Shown in pieces: positions 8,866 to 17,965 of a DNA stretch of 64,000 nt (positions are counted from its first letter, which is position 1; the number at the start of each line of letters is the position of its first letter). This DNA is from an uncultured Eubacteriales bacterium (GTDB lineage Bacteria > Bacillota > Clostridia > Peptostreptococcales > Anaerovoracaceae), in contig CADADV010000005.1 in NCBI GenBank assembly GCA_902786815.1, forward strand, positions 124,001-188,000. The letters are read 5' to 3'. Under the pieces are notes generated by a model that did no database searches, was not told the origin of the DNA, and saw only the letters and a list, made by a program, of their open reading frames with translations. The translations under genes and the position numbers were made by a program.

Positions 8866-9825
8866 TCAAAGGAAGATCTCTCCCTCCGCGAGGATCGCGG
8901 CGCTTCCGCCGACCTTGATGGCGTCGCCGTTTGCGAGAGAACGGATCTCCGACGGACGGCCCATGGCCTCGCCCTGGATGAAGAGGCACGCGGCCTCAGA
9001 AGGGATCACTTCGTTTCTCTGCAAGTAGTATGTCAGGGAGCCGTTGGCCGTACCGGTCGCGGCTTCTTCGTCGATATCACAGACCGGAGCGAAATCTCTG
9101 CAGTACGCAGTCACATCGTCACGGCCGCCGTTTGCGCTGCCGCCCCGGTGCGCGCCTCCGTCCAATGTGAACGCATGGATGCTTAATACATCGCGGTCTC
9201 TGGTGAATTCCGTCAGCGCGGCAAAATCAGGAGACATTTTGTTGAGCTCTTCGTGGGTAGCAACCGGAAGCATGATGTCAGGAAGCCCTGTTGAAATGAT
9301 TTCCGGTTTCAGCCCGCTGCCGTCACCGCCGTTTGCCAGACACTGCTCTTCCAAAACAGGAATGTTGTCCTCATAAGAGATTCCAAGAATGGTATAAAGC
9401 TCCTTCAGTGTAGCTTCGTCATCGATGATTCCCAGATATTCCGGTGCTGCCATATCCATGAGGATGGAATCCTCCCCGATCACAATGTCCAGATCGCCGG
9501 CCAGTGTTTTGTTCAGAACGGTAGTGCCGGCCTTGACAAGCCCCGCCTGCTGCAGGCAATGGAAACTGGCGACTGTCGCGTGTCCGCACAGGTCCACCTC
9601 GACGGCCGGTGTGAAGTAGCGTACGTTAAAGGCGCTGTATGCGCCGTCCGCATCAGCCTCGCCCAAAGGCCGGATGAACGCCGTCTCAGAATACCGGAGC
9701 TCCGCAGCCGTCTTCCGCATCGTCTCGTCCGGCGGGAAGTCCGCGCCCGGATCCAAGATGACGACCCCCGCCGGGTTGCCGCCGAAGACTTCTTTTGTGA
9801 ACGCATCTGCTATATAGAACTTCAT
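8866..9825 (-). CDS. PhzF-family isomerase/epimerase-like protein
   Basis: 319 residues, two-lobed PhzF/DapF-like fold. Family motifs are visible: the start KFYIADAFTKEVFGGNPAGVV, the catalytic Glu region LRYSETAFI (about 43-51), VRYFTPAVEVDLCGHAT (about 68-84) and DEEAATGTANGSL near residue 250. Members isomerise small metabolites, but most genomic members are of unknown substrate. No phenazine genes are nearby. An AGGAGG SD precedes the ATG. It is monocistronic and converges on tyrS. Confidence 0.88.
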   Translation of the reverse strand: MKFYIADAFTKEVFGGNPAGVVILDPGADFPPDETMRKTAAELRYSETAFIRPLGEADADGAYSAFNVRYFTPAVEVDLCGHATVASFHCLQQAGLVKAGTTVLNKTLAGDLDIVIGEDSILMDMAAPEYLGIIDDEATLKELYTILGISYEDNIPVLEEQCLANGGDGSGLKPEIISTGLPDIMLPVATHEELNKMSPDFAALTEFTRDRDVLSIHAFTLDGGAHRGGSANGGRDDVTAYCRDFAPVCDIDEEAATGTANGSLTYYLQRNEVIPSEAACLFIQGEAMGRPSEIRSLANGDAIKVGGSAAILAEGEIFL

Positions 9826-9866
9826 CTCAAATACCTCCTATTATTCTATTCCGGTTTGTTATCGGT

Positions 9867-9875
9867 ATTATACAT
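9867..9875 (-). promoter_or_regulatory. Probable promoter of the phzF-like gene
   Basis: On the minus strand TATAAT lies about 40 bp upstream of the start. A TTGACA from the adjacent REP-like repeat sits only 11 bp further upstream, too close for a normal -35, so the -10 is the main evidence. Confidence 0.45.
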
Positions 9876-9879
9876 CAAG

Positions 9880-9957
9880 AATGTGTCAAAGGGACGGTTC
9901 TTTTGACACATTTCCAAATATTAACAATGTGTCAAAAGAACCGTCCCTTTGACACAT
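9880..9957. repeat. REP-like element, two copies in inverted orientation
   Basis: Copy 1 (9880-9912) and copy 2 (9926-9957) are essentially perfect reverse complements, separated by 13 bp. Each copy is itself an 11-bp stem (AATGTGTCAAA) around an AGAACCGTCCC loop. A partial third end (TTTGACACATG) follows at 9960. The same element recurs at 17933-17965 and 40119-40152. It resembles the dispersed GAACCGTCCC hairpins seen in many Clostridia, here inferred to be REP-like. Confidence 0.85.
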
Positions 9958-9974
9958 CATTTGACACATGAAAT

Positions 9975-10001
9975 AGAAAACCCCCGCTCGGGTGAGCGGG
10001 G
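9975..10001 (-). terminator. Terminator of the aminotransferase gene
   Basis: Minus-strand stem CCCCGCTC/GAGCGGGG with an ACCC loop, followed by GTTTTCTATTT. Confidence 0.85.
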
Positions 10002-10052
10002 ATTTCCTGAAGTTTAGATATTACACCGATAATGTAAATTTCAATTTAGCTT

Positions 10053-11444
10053 TTACAGAAGGTTGTAAGCTTTTCCTACTTCTGCCAGAGCTTCGTCCAG
10101 TGCAACCAGAACCTTGTCGATTGTCTCGTCAGCCTGTACGAGAGGCGGCTCGATTCTTACTGTCTGAGCGTTAACGAGTGTACCAGCAGTCATGACTTTT
10201 CTAGCAAACAGTGCCTTTGTAACTTCGTGGCCGATTTCGTCTGTCGGGAATTCCATGCAGATCAGCATTCCGGCGCCTCTGGATGTTGTCAGTACCTTCG
10301 GATACTTTTCATGCAGCTTCTGCAGTCCTTCCAGATACTTCTTGCCCTTTGCAGCTGACAGTGCAGGCAGGTCGTTCTCCAGCATGTATCTGATTGTTGA
10401 GATGAATGCTGCGCAAGCGAGCGGGTTACCACCGAATGTCGGGGATCCGAGGATCCATGGGTTCTCGAACATCTTGCCTTCGCAACCTGTGCCAACGCCT
10501 GACTTCTCATAAGTCCAAGGTCTAGCGATGATACCTGTGATAGGTACGAGACCACCGGAGGAAGCCTTACCATAAGTCATGATGTCAGGGCAAACTCCTT
10601 CATGATCGCATCTCCACATTGTGCCTGTACGTCCGAGGCCAACCTGGATTTCGTCGAAGATCAGAGCTACGCCGTGCTCGTCGCAGATCTCTCTCAGAGC
10701 CTTGAGGTATCCATCTGGTGGAATCATTACGCCAGCTTCGCCCTGGATCGGCTCTACGATCAGGCCTGCAACCTTTTCGCCAACAGCTTCGAGGTTCTCG
10801 ATTGCAACCTTTGCAGCTTCAGCGTCACCAAACTTAACGTGCTGTACCTGCTGTACCATTGGGATGTAGTCTTCTCTGTATGCGCCCTTGCCGCCCATTG
10901 AGATAGCGCCCATGGACTTGCCGTGGAATGCACCTACAGTGGAGATGTACCATCTGCCGCCTGTTGCCAGTCTAGCCAGCTTCAGAGCCATTTCTACAGC
11001 TTCAGCTCCGCCGTTTGTGAAGAAGCAGTACTGCAGATCACCCGGTGTGATCAGTCCGAGCAGGTGAGCAAGGTAACCTCTGAGCGGGTCAACCAGTTCC
11101 TGTGAATGCAGGGAGTATCTGTTGAGCTGTGCCATTACAGTCTTCTTGATCTCTGGGTTGCCGTGTCCGCAAGCGAAGATACCAAATCCGCCGAGGCAGT
11201 CGATGAACTCAGTTCCGTGAAGATCTCTGAATACATCGCCTTCGTCTTCCCATTCGATGAATGCAGCGTCTGTGGATACAGACTTTCTGTACTCGAGCCA
11301 TCCAGGGTTGACGTTCTCGTTGAAGTTTGCGATGGATTCCTTCATGATAGCTTCTTTCTGCTCTTCTGTGAGGGAATCAGCTTCAATCAGACCTACAACT
11401 CTCTTAGCTTCTTCTAAAGCTTTTGCCATGTTTCTTTCAGTCAT
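10053..11444 (-). CDS. Class III aminotransferase, putrescine aminotransferase (PatA) type
   Basis: 463 residues. It closely follows E. coli PatA/YgjG in signature blocks: NPGWLEYRKSV, EFIDCLGGFGIF, HSQELVDPLRG, GAFHGKSMGAIS and LIVEPIQGEAG. The PLP lysine is in TYGKASSGG (about 290), and the C terminus matches TVRIEPPLVQ. It should transfer the amino group of putrescine or a related diamine to 2-oxoglutarate; ornithine or acetylornithine as substrate cannot be excluded. A strong AAGGAGGT SD precedes the ATG. It is monocistronic with its own terminator. Confidence 0.88.
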   Translation of the reverse strand: MTERNMAKALEEAKRVVGLIEADSLTEEQKEAIMKESIANFNENVNPGWLEYRKSVSTDAAFIEWEDEGDVFRDLHGTEFIDCLGGFGIFACGHGNPEIKKTVMAQLNRYSLHSQELVDPLRGYLAHLLGLITPGDLQYCFFTNGGAEAVEMALKLARLATGGRWYISTVGAFHGKSMGAISMGGKGAYREDYIPMVQQVQHVKFGDAEAAKVAIENLEAVGEKVAGLIVEPIQGEAGVMIPPDGYLKALREICDEHGVALIFDEIQVGLGRTGTMWRCDHEGVCPDIMTYGKASSGGLVPITGIIARPWTYEKSGVGTGCEGKMFENPWILGSPTFGGNPLACAAFISTIRYMLENDLPALSAAKGKKYLEGLQKLHEKYPKVLTTSRGAGMLICMEFPTDEIGHEVTKALFARKVMTAGTLVNAQTVRIEPPLVQADETIDKVLVALDEALAEVGKAYNLL

Positions 11445-11548
11445 TTTATGACCTCCTTAAATTTGAAATACTACTTTGCTGTCCAGGAAATGACAGCATC
11501 GGTATAATTTTTAGCGCGTACCGTGATTGGTACCGTGCCACTGAACAT

Positions 11549-11554
11549 ATTATA
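11549..11554 (-). promoter_or_regulatory. Possible -10 for the aminotransferase gene
   Basis: A minus-strand TATAAT about 105 bp upstream of the start, with a poor -35. The leader between it and the ATG contains a 6-bp GCTGTC/GACAGC hairpin, and a GTACCGTG direct repeat with a 12-bp period lies at 11518-11537. Confidence 0.35.
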
Positions 11555-11675
11555 GACCCATCGTGATGTAATTGAAATAACAAGTTTGCAGTTAGTTGTC
11601 AAATTTGTCGCATTATATTGCCGATTTGCGAATAATAATGCAACACCGCATAAATAAATGAAATCAGCGAAGATG

Positions 11676-11684
11676 TGCTATAAT
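11676..11684 (+). promoter_or_regulatory. Extended -10 promoter giving a predicted leaderless deacetylase mRNA
   Basis: TGCTATAAT ends 6 bp before the ATG at 11691, so the transcription start would coincide with the start codon. No SD lies upstream. Confidence 0.65.
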
Positions 11685-11690
11685 AGCACC

Positions 11691-13037
11691 ATGGCTAGAA
11701 AGATAGGATTGATTACGTTAATAATGTTTTTTGCCGTAGGAATCGCGGGCGGCGCGCTGTTCGTCATCACCTACTATACAAGCGAATCGTATCTGACGCT
11801 GAACGGAGCCGAAGAGATGACCGTAGGCTTGTATGGCCTGTATGAAGACCCGGGCGTAGACGCGGTGCTTCACGGCAAGGACGCCGCAAAAAAAGTCCGC
11901 GTGGAGGGCAAAGTCAACACAAACGTTCCGGGGAAGTATACGCTCGATTACCATGCGGGCAACTTCACTGTGCAGCGTACGGTGACGGTCCTCAGCAGGA
12001 TGGTTCCCGAGCTGAAGCTCACAGGCGGGCCTGTCAGGATGAAACTGGGCGATGAATACAGCGAGCCGGGATACACCGCAGCCGATGAAGACGGAACAGA
12101 CCTGACAAGCGCGGTGAAAGTCACCCCCCTCGATCAGAAGCGGGCCGGCCGGCAGACGCTGGTTTACACCGTATCCGACAGCAAAGGCAATACAACGAAA
12201 CTGACCCGCAAGGTGACGATTACCCCGAACACAGAATATGAGACGTCAGGCCTTCCGATCTGCATGTTCCATTATGTTTATGACGAAAACGACATCCCGG
12301 CGAAGGTGAACGGCAATTACATCAGCAAGGAGGATCTGGCTGAAGAACTGGCCTTCCTGAAGCTGGAGCACTTTTACTTCCCAACCTGGAAGGAAGTGCG
12401 GGATTATGTGGACGGCAAACTCCTGCTCCCGGATAAAAGCATCGTGCTGACCTTTGACGACGGGGCGTACTCTTTCCTGGACAACGGCATCCCGGTCCTG
12501 GAGCAGTACAGGACCCCGGCCACCAGTTTCGTCATCACCAGCAATAAAGGCAGGAAGAAGGTAAGAAAGTACCAGAGCAGGTACGTCACCTATGAGTCCC
12601 ATTCCCATGACATGCACAAAAGCGGCGGTAAGATCGGACATGGCGGTATCTTCACGGCCATCACGCCCGAGGAAGGCCTGGCGGATCTCGAAAAGTCTAT
12701 CCGGATCGTCGGCAGCAGCGATGCCTTTGCATATCCGTTCGGTGACATCAATGAAAACGCCCGCGCGATCGTAGAAAGGGCCGGATTCCTGTGCGCTGTC
12801 ACGACGCAGCCGGGCAGAGCGAAACCTGGTGACGATCCGCTGCTCCTTCCGCGTCAGCGAATGAGCCGGAACCAGAGCCTGGAAGTGTTCAAGAATATGG
12901 TGATGCCGTACGAGCCGACGACGTTTGACCAAAACAGCGGCGACGGTTCTGACCAAGGTGCCGGCGCGGACTCGACGCAGACCACCGGCGCGGACGAACA
13001 ACCCTCCGCCGAAGGCTTTGACAAGGGTTCGGAATGA
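11691..13037 (+). CDS. Polysaccharide deacetylase with bacterial Ig-like (DUF5011-type) domains
   Basis: 448 residues from ATG 11691. An N-terminal membrane anchor (about 6-26) is followed by two Ig-like repeats of the DUF5011 type (about 32-180, ending TVLSR and VTITPN). The NodB/CE4 deacetylase domain has TFDDG (about 254-258), the metal-site SHSHDMH (about 303-309) and AYPFG (about 347-351). It should remove N- or O-acetyl groups from a cell-surface glycan, probably peptidoglycan, outside the membrane. The C-terminal tail is low-complexity. The chosen start lacks an SD but sits at the +1 of a good extended -10. Confidence 0.9.
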   Translation: MARKIGLITLIMFFAVGIAGGALFVITYYTSESYLTLNGAEEMTVGLYGLYEDPGVDAVLHGKDAAKKVRVEGKVNTNVPGKYTLDYHAGNFTVQRTVTVLSRMVPELKLTGGPVRMKLGDEYSEPGYTAADEDGTDLTSAVKVTPLDQKRAGRQTLVYTVSDSKGNTTKLTRKVTITPNTEYETSGLPICMFHYVYDENDIPAKVNGNYISKEDLAEELAFLKLEHFYFPTWKEVRDYVDGKLLLPDKSIVLTFDDGAYSFLDNGIPVLEQYRTPATSFVITSNKGRKKVRKYQSRYVTYESHSHDMHKSGGKIGHGGIFTAITPEEGLADLEKSIRIVGSSDAFAYPFGDINENARAIVERAGFLCAVTTQPGRAKPGDDPLLLPRQRMSRNQSLEVFKNMVMPYEPTTFDQNSGDGSDQGAGADSTQTTGADEQPSAEGFDKGSE

Positions 13038-13046
13038 GGATAGAAT
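13018..13046 (+). promoter_or_regulatory. Sigma-A promoter of the racemase gene
   Basis: TTGACA, 17 bp, TAGAAT. It overlaps the last codons of the deacetylase gene and lies 34 bp upstream of the racemase ATG. Confidence 0.85.
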
Positions 13047-13079
13047 GGGAACAGTATTTTGAATTAAGGAGATAAGATT

Positions 13080-14195
13080 ATGTACCCGAAACTGATTGTG
13101 AACATCGATAAACTGAAAGCTAACATTGACGCCTGCGCGAAGATCACCAAGGGGGACGGCGGCTGCTCTCTCATGCTGGTCACCAAGGGCGTATGCGCTG
13201 ATGAAAAGGTCTGCGATATGATTATGGATCATCCTGCTGTTGACTACATGGCAGATTCACGGGTCCTGAACCTGGCGAAGTACCATGACAAAGCCAATGC
13301 AAAGGGTAAAGAGACGGTTCTGCTCCGTCTGCCGATGCTCTCCGAGATCGAAGAAGTCGTCAGATACGCTGATGTGAGCTTCAATTCCGAGATGGCCACG
13401 CTGAAGGCCCTCAACGAAGAAGCAGCCCGCCGGGGCAAAGTCCACAAGGTCGTTCTGATGATCGATCTGGGCGATCTGCGCGAAGGCATGTTCTTCAAGA
13501 ATGAAGATGAGATTTTCAGCACAGTAGAAGCCGTCGAAGCGATGGAGAACCTCGAGCTGCACGGCGTTGGTGTCAACCTGACCTGCTACGGCGCCATCAT
13601 TCCTAAGAATGACAATCTGTCCGTGCTTGCGGATTTTGCATCAAGGATCGAAGCGAAGATCGGCAGGAAACTGGACATGATATCGGGCGGAAACTCCAGC
13701 TCCATCTACCTGATCTGGAAAGGGCAGATGCCGGAGAAGATCAGCAATCTGAGACTGGGCGAGAGCTTCCTGCTCGGAAACGACACCGCTTACGGCGAGA
13801 CAGTGCCGGGCGCAGTCCACGACACACTCATCGTTGAAGCGCAAATCATCGAGCTCAAGGAGAAACCATCCCTGCCGATCGGAGAAGTCGGCAAGGACGC
13901 ATTCGGCAATGTGCCGGTCTATGAGGACCGCGGCATCATCAAGCGCGCGATCCTGGGCATCGGCAAACAGGATACCGAAGTCGACGGCATGATCCCGGTG
14001 AAGCTGGACGCGGACGGCAACTGGGTGGACGATGAATCCATCGAGATCCTGGGCGGATCCTCCGACCACACGCTGATGGATATGACAAAGGCCGACAGAG
14101 AATACAAGGTCGGCGATACCGTGACGTTCCGCCTGGAATACGGCGCCATGCTCAAGGTGGCAACGAGCCCGTATGTTGAGAAGGAATACAGATAA
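13080..14195 (+). CDS. Alanine-racemase-fold amino-acid racemase, ornithine racemase-like
   Basis: 371 residues. The N-terminal PLP barrel begins MYPKLIVNIDKLKANI, with the PLP lysine probably in LVTKGVCAD (about 36). GNSSSIY (about 204) and LRLGESFLLG (about 225) are further PLP-site blocks. This resembles clostridial ornithine racemase (Orr) and YhfX-type proteins more than Alr, because the alanine-racemase C-terminal tyrosine block is not evident. The PatA-like gene and an Orn/Lys/Arg decarboxylase elsewhere in the window make ornithine or diamine metabolism plausible. AAGGAG SD. Confidence 0.78.
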   Translation: MYPKLIVNIDKLKANIDACAKITKGDGGCSLMLVTKGVCADEKVCDMIMDHPAVDYMADSRVLNLAKYHDKANAKGKETVLLRLPMLSEIEEVVRYADVSFNSEMATLKALNEEAARRGKVHKVVLMIDLGDLREGMFFKNEDEIFSTVEAVEAMENLELHGVGVNLTCYGAIIPKNDNLSVLADFASRIEAKIGRKLDMISGGNSSSIYLIWKGQMPEKISNLRLGESFLLGNDTAYGETVPGAVHDTLIVEAQIIELKEKPSLPIGEVGKDAFGNVPVYEDRGIIKRAILGIGKQDTEVDGMIPVKLDADGNWVDDESIEILGGSSDHTLMDMTKADREYKVGDTVTFRLEYGAMLKVATSPYVEKEYR

Positions 14196-14201
14196 CGCAG
14201 T

Positions 14202-15026
14202 ATGAGCTACAGAGTACGGACTAATATTTTCGAAGGGCCCTTCGACTTGCTGGTCTATCTGATCAGCCGCGCCCGGATGAGCATCTACGACATCCGGATC
14301 TCGGAGATCACGGCCCAATACATCAAGTACATAGAGCAGATGCAGGAAGCGGATGTCAATCTGGCATCCGAGTTTATGGTGCTCGCAGCACAGCTCCTGG
14401 AAATCAAGTCAAAGATGCTTTTGCCGAGAGTTGCCGTTGACGAAGAAGGGGAGACGGTCTACGAGGATCCCCGTACGGAGCTGGTGGCGAAGCTGGCGGA
14501 ATACCAGAAATACAAGGCGGCATCAGAGATGCTGGAACAGCGGCGCGAGTATGCTGCTCTCTCTCTGGAAAAGCCCCAGGAGGATCTGACTGAATTCACG
14601 GGTGAGCCCGACGAGTATCTCATCCTCGATGCGGAGAAGTTCCGGGCGGCCTTCGAAGACTTCCTGGAACGGAAGAAGCGGCTGGAGGAGATCCGCGCCC
14701 ATCATATCCGCACAGAGAAACAGCGAATCACAACCGAGGCGAGGATCGCCGGGATCAGGAACTTTTTCAGAGGGCTTCCGGAAGGACAGCGGGCCAACTT
14801 CAACGAGCTGGTCCAGGACAAAGAAAGCAAATACGATATTTCCGTGACATTCTCGTCCGTGCTGGAAATGATGAAGGAACGACAACTGGACGCCGAGCAG
14901 AAGAGACTGTTCGGGGACATCGAAGTCTACGCGACCGAGGGTCTGGATGCCAATGAAGCGGGAGAAGCCGAAGAGGCGGCAGCGGCAGATGAAGCGGGAG
15001 AAGAGGTAGTTAAGGATGGCGAATAA
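14202..15026 (+). CDS. scpA: Segregation and condensation protein A
   Basis: 274 residues. The N-terminal SMC-binding segment has the family signature FEGPFDLLVYLISRARMSIYD (about 10-30), followed by ASEFMVLAAQLLEIKSKMLLP (about 58-78) and a C-terminal winged helix. It is the kleisin that bridges SMC heads for chromosome condensation and segregation. The ATG has no good SD and sits 6 bp after the racemase stop, so coupling is likely. The C-terminal tail is acidic and Ala-rich. It overlaps scpB. Confidence 0.96.
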   Translation: MSYRVRTNIFEGPFDLLVYLISRARMSIYDIRISEITAQYIKYIEQMQEADVNLASEFMVLAAQLLEIKSKMLLPRVAVDEEGETVYEDPRTELVAKLAEYQKYKAASEMLEQRREYAALSLEKPQEDLTEFTGEPDEYLILDAEKFRAAFEDFLERKKRLEEIRAHHIRTEKQRITTEARIAGIRNFFRGLPEGQRANFNELVQDKESKYDISVTFSSVLEMMKERQLDAEQKRLFGDIEVYATEGLDANEAGEAEEAAAADEAGEEVVKDGE

Positions 15027-15720
15027 GACAATCAAATCAGCAATCGAATCTATGATGTTCGTATGGGGCGAACCCCTGGCGATCAAAGACATCGCGGACA
15101 TCTTCAATGTAGATAAAAAAGAAATCTATGAAGCGTGCAAGGAACTCCAGAATGAGTATGAAGAGGAGGGACGCGGCATCGTCATCCGTGAGGTGAACAA
15201 GAGCTTCCAGTTTGTGACCCGCAAGGAGAACCGGGAGTATATCGAGCGGCTCTGCACGCCGGTCCGCCGCAGGAAGCTTTCCCAGTCCGCCCTCGAGACG
15301 CTTGCCATCGTGGCCTACAAGCAGCCCGTGACAAAGGGCGAGATCGAAGCAGTCAGGGGCATCCGGTGCGACCGCGTGCTGGAGGGTCTGGCAGCCAAGG
15401 GGCTGGTGACCATCGTCGGCCGCGCGGACACCGTCGGCCGGCCGAATCTCTACGGCACGACCAACGAATTCCTCAAGCAGTTCGAGTTCGAATCCCTGAA
15501 AGATCTTCCGAAGATCGAAGATCTGGAAGGCGTGCTGTACGAAGCCGAAGAGCCGCCAATGATCAACGGCGTAGTCGGACAGATGTCTCTGGAAGAGCTT
15601 GCAGCAGGCGGCACCGAAGGCGAAACGGATGGCGAGCCGTATGCGGACGACGTCGAGCCTGACGCGGACAGCCCGGCTTCCGCTGACAGCGGAGATCCTT
15701 CAGACGAGCCCGCCGAATAG
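15016..15720 (+). CDS. scpB: Segregation and condensation protein B
   Basis: 234 residues. Two winged-helix domains are evident, with the family block LSQSALETLAIVAYKQPVT (about 93-111), GEIEAVRGIRCDRVLEGLAAKGLV and PNLYGTTNEFLKQF. ScpB dimers bind ScpA in the SMC complex. The start overlaps scpA by 11 bp with a GGTAGTTAAGG SD inside scpA. The last 45 residues are acidic and disordered. A terminator follows. Confidence 0.97.
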   Translation: MANKTIKSAIESMMFVWGEPLAIKDIADIFNVDKKEIYEACKELQNEYEEEGRGIVIREVNKSFQFVTRKENREYIERLCTPVRRRKLSQSALETLAIVAYKQPVTKGEIEAVRGIRCDRVLEGLAAKGLVTIVGRADTVGRPNLYGTTNEFLKQFEFESLKDLPKIEDLEGVLYEAEEPPMINGVVGQMSLEELAAGGTEGETDGEPYADDVEPDADSPASADSGDPSDEPAE

Positions 15721-15762
15721 CTTGCTCTCGGATTTCGGCTTTCATTACTGTTCAGAACAGAC

Positions 15763-15790
15763 CCCGACAGGAAATATCCTGTCGGGTTTT
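15763..15790 (+). terminator. Terminator after scpB
   Basis: A 9-bp stem CCCGACAGG/CCTGTCGGG with a 6-nt loop and a TTTT tail. Confidence 0.95.
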
Positions 15791-16267
15791 GTATTGGGAG
15801 CACCCCGCGTTGAACGCAGGAATGGTTTATTATGTGGCTTGCGCGAGTTCGGTGGGAATGATGAGTGTGCGACGTGTAGCAGACGAGCGTTCGGCCCGGC
15901 TGTGGTGTAATTATTAGGTGATTCTGCTGTGTTTTTCATCACTTCGACGCTGTACATGCATATGAAAGTGCCTGGGTTTCCAAATATATCCAAACATACC
16001 CAGGTTGCAGAAAGATAATTGTACTGAAATGTAAAACGAGAATGAAATCAGGTGATATTTCATGATATATAGATGCATAATTACATCAAATTGAATGAAA
16101 TTGAGACACAATTAAAGACTGGAAAAATATGGGATGAAAAATGTGCATCAAACAGACTGTTCTTACACCGGTGTGCAGATTCCCGATGACTTCTCGACGA
16201 CTTCCCGCAGCTTCCCAGACCAACCCCGCAGCTTCTCGACGACTCCCCGCGAATATCCCACAATCGA
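15791..16267. other. Gene-free stretch between scpB and the NhaC-type antiporter gene
   Basis: I see no credible gene here. It holds a spaced inverted repeat CCTGGGT/ACCCAGG (15971-16004) around an AT-rich loop, an AT-rich stretch, and a 42-bp imperfect direct repeat (16190-16251). Its composition is more AT-rich than the flanking genes. Confidence 0.6.
16190..16251. repeat. Imperfect direct repeat with 42-bp period
   Basis: CTTCTCGACGACTTCCCGC at 16190 recurs as CTTCTCGACGACTCCCCGC at 16232, and CCCGCAGCTTC occurs twice between them. GC-rich and non-coding. Confidence 0.7.
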
Positions 16268-16296
16268 TTGAATATTTTAAAGTAATGAAGTATAAT
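16268..16296 (+). promoter_or_regulatory. Sigma-A promoter of the NhaC-type antiporter gene
   Basis: TTGAAT, 17 bp, TATAAT, 47 bp upstream of the ATG. Confidence 0.88.
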
Positions 16297-16343
16297 TCTA
16301 ACTGCAATCATCTATGTTATCTAACAACGGAAGGAGGTCTAAC

Positions 16344-17858
16344 ATGTCGTTAAAAGAACAGAACGAAGTAATTGCAAAAGAGATTGCAACGTTCAACGCC
16401 AGAAAATCTCTGGCAGCGGCAGCAATCATTATCATTGCGACGTTCATACTGAAGATCTTCCTGCCAGACGATCCGGCGCAGTTCGGAGTGCTCTGCACGA
16501 TTCCGGCGCTGTTGATGATCCTCTACATATTCATCACGAAGAGAATCATCGAAGCACTGACCATCGGCGCAGTCGTCGGATTCATCATGGTAGGAGAAAG
16601 CGGATCCAACACGCTGCAGGCGTTCAGTGATTCGCTCCTTGCAACGATGATGTCAGAGGACATCGCATGGCTGATCATCGTCTGCGGACTGATGGGCGGC
16701 ATCATTTCCCTGATCGAGCGTTCCGGCGGCGCGTACGCATTCGGACAGTGGGCGTCAGCGAGAGCAAAGACAGAAAAGACAGCGCTGATCTGGACATGGA
16801 TCCTGGGCTGCATCATCTTCATCGATGACTACCTCAACTCCATGACGGTCGGTTCCTGTATGGCACCGCTGACAGACAAACACAAAACGCCGCGTGAAAT
16901 GCTGGCCTATGTATGTGACTCGACAGCTGCGCCGCTGTGCGTACTGATCCCGATCACGACATGGTCTGTATTCTGCGGAAGAATCCTCGTCAAGAACGGA
17001 TGGCAGGTTGGCGATGCCAGCGAGATCCAGATGTTCGTCAAGACGATCCCGTTCAACTTCTACGCTTGGATCGCGGCGCTGATCGTACCGCTCGTGATCG
17101 TCGGCATCGTGCCGAAGATCTTCGGCATGAAGAAGGCGTATCAGAGAGTTGCGGACGGCGGCGGACTGGCGCCTCCGGGATCAGAGAAGATTTCGATTCT
17201 GGCAAGCGACCACGGAGACGAGATGAACATTCCGGAAAAGCCACATATGTTCAACTTCTTCGTTCCTATCATCTGCCTCGTAGGATTTACGATTCTCTTC
17301 GATACAGATATGGAGATGGGCGTGCTGGCGACCCTGGTAGTCATGTTCATCATGTACATGGCGCAGAACATCATGTCGGCAGCGGAATTCTGGGATATCA
17401 TCATCAAAGGTATCCAGAATATGATCCTGCCGTTGATGCTGATGGTTATGGCCTTTGTATTCGCGGATATGAATGAGCAGATCGGATTCACCAAGTGGTG
17501 TATCGAATCCGCAACCAATATCATGACACCGGCGACCGCACCGATGATCATCTTCCTGGTACTGGCCTGCACAGAATTTATCACGGGCACCAACTGGGGA
17601 ATGTACATCATCGCGCTGCCGATCATCATTCCGCTGGCAATGAACATCGGCGTCGATATGCCTCTGGCAGTCGGAGCCTGCATCTCCGCCGGCGTATTCG
17701 GATCCCACATCTGCTTCTACTCAGATGCGACGGTCCTGACATCAGCCGCCTGCGGATGCGACAACTTCCGCCACGCATTCACACAGATGCCTTACGGTAT
17801 CATCTCAGCGATCATTTCCTTCATCTTCTATGCCGTATTCGGATTCATCATGGCATAA
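16344..17858 (+). CDS. NhaC-family Na+/H+ antiporter-like permease
   Basis: 504 residues from ATG 16344, chosen for the GGAGGT SD 7 bp upstream. About a dozen hydrophobic segments are visible. Family-type blocks include IFIDDYLNSMTVGSCMAPL (about 155-173), DSTAAPLCVLIPITTW and the late FGSHICFYSDATVLTSAACG block (about 450-469). These match the NhaC/YqkI-type transporters that exchange Na+ (or Li+) or organic ions for H+ at the membrane. The substrate is not certain, since related proteins carry malate/lactate or amino acids. Monocistronic, with promoter and terminator. Confidence 0.85.
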   Translation: MSLKEQNEVIAKEIATFNARKSLAAAAIIIIATFILKIFLPDDPAQFGVLCTIPALLMILYIFITKRIIEALTIGAVVGFIMVGESGSNTLQAFSDSLLATMMSEDIAWLIIVCGLMGGIISLIERSGGAYAFGQWASARAKTEKTALIWTWILGCIIFIDDYLNSMTVGSCMAPLTDKHKTPREMLAYVCDSTAAPLCVLIPITTWSVFCGRILVKNGWQVGDASEIQMFVKTIPFNFYAWIAALIVPLVIVGIVPKIFGMKKAYQRVADGGGLAPPGSEKISILASDHGDEMNIPEKPHMFNFFVPIICLVGFTILFDTDMEMGVLATLVVMFIMYMAQNIMSAAEFWDIIIKGIQNMILPLMLMVMAFVFADMNEQIGFTKWCIESATNIMTPATAPMIIFLVLACTEFITGTNWGMYIIALPIIIPLAMNIGVDMPLAVGACISAGVFGSHICFYSDATVLTSAACGCDNFRHAFTQMPYGIISAIISFIFYAVFGFIMA

Positions 17859-17897
17859 GATCGAGCTGCAAAAGCAATAAGCAAAAGCAATCTAAAG

Positions 17898-17922
17898 GGC
17901 GCCGCGTCACGCGGCGCCTTGT
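17898..17922 (+). terminator. Terminator after the NhaC-type gene
   Basis: A perfect 9-bp GC stem GGCGCCGCG/CGCGGCGCC with a TCA loop, followed by TTGTTG. Confidence 0.8.
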
Positions 17923-17932
17923 TGCGCTATAG

Positions 17933-17965
17933 AATGTGTCAAAAGAACCGTCCCTTTGACACATT
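17933..17965. repeat. REP-like element copy 3, abutting the nfo stop codon
   Basis: Same 33-bp hairpin unit as at 9926-9957. Its last bases overlap the minus-strand stop codon of the endonuclease IV gene (GGAAATAATGTGTC on the minus strand). Confidence 0.85.

Noticed and set aside
9880..9970. CRISPR-like array from clustered repeats
   Set aside because: The copies are inverted, not direct, with no regular spacers and no cas genes.
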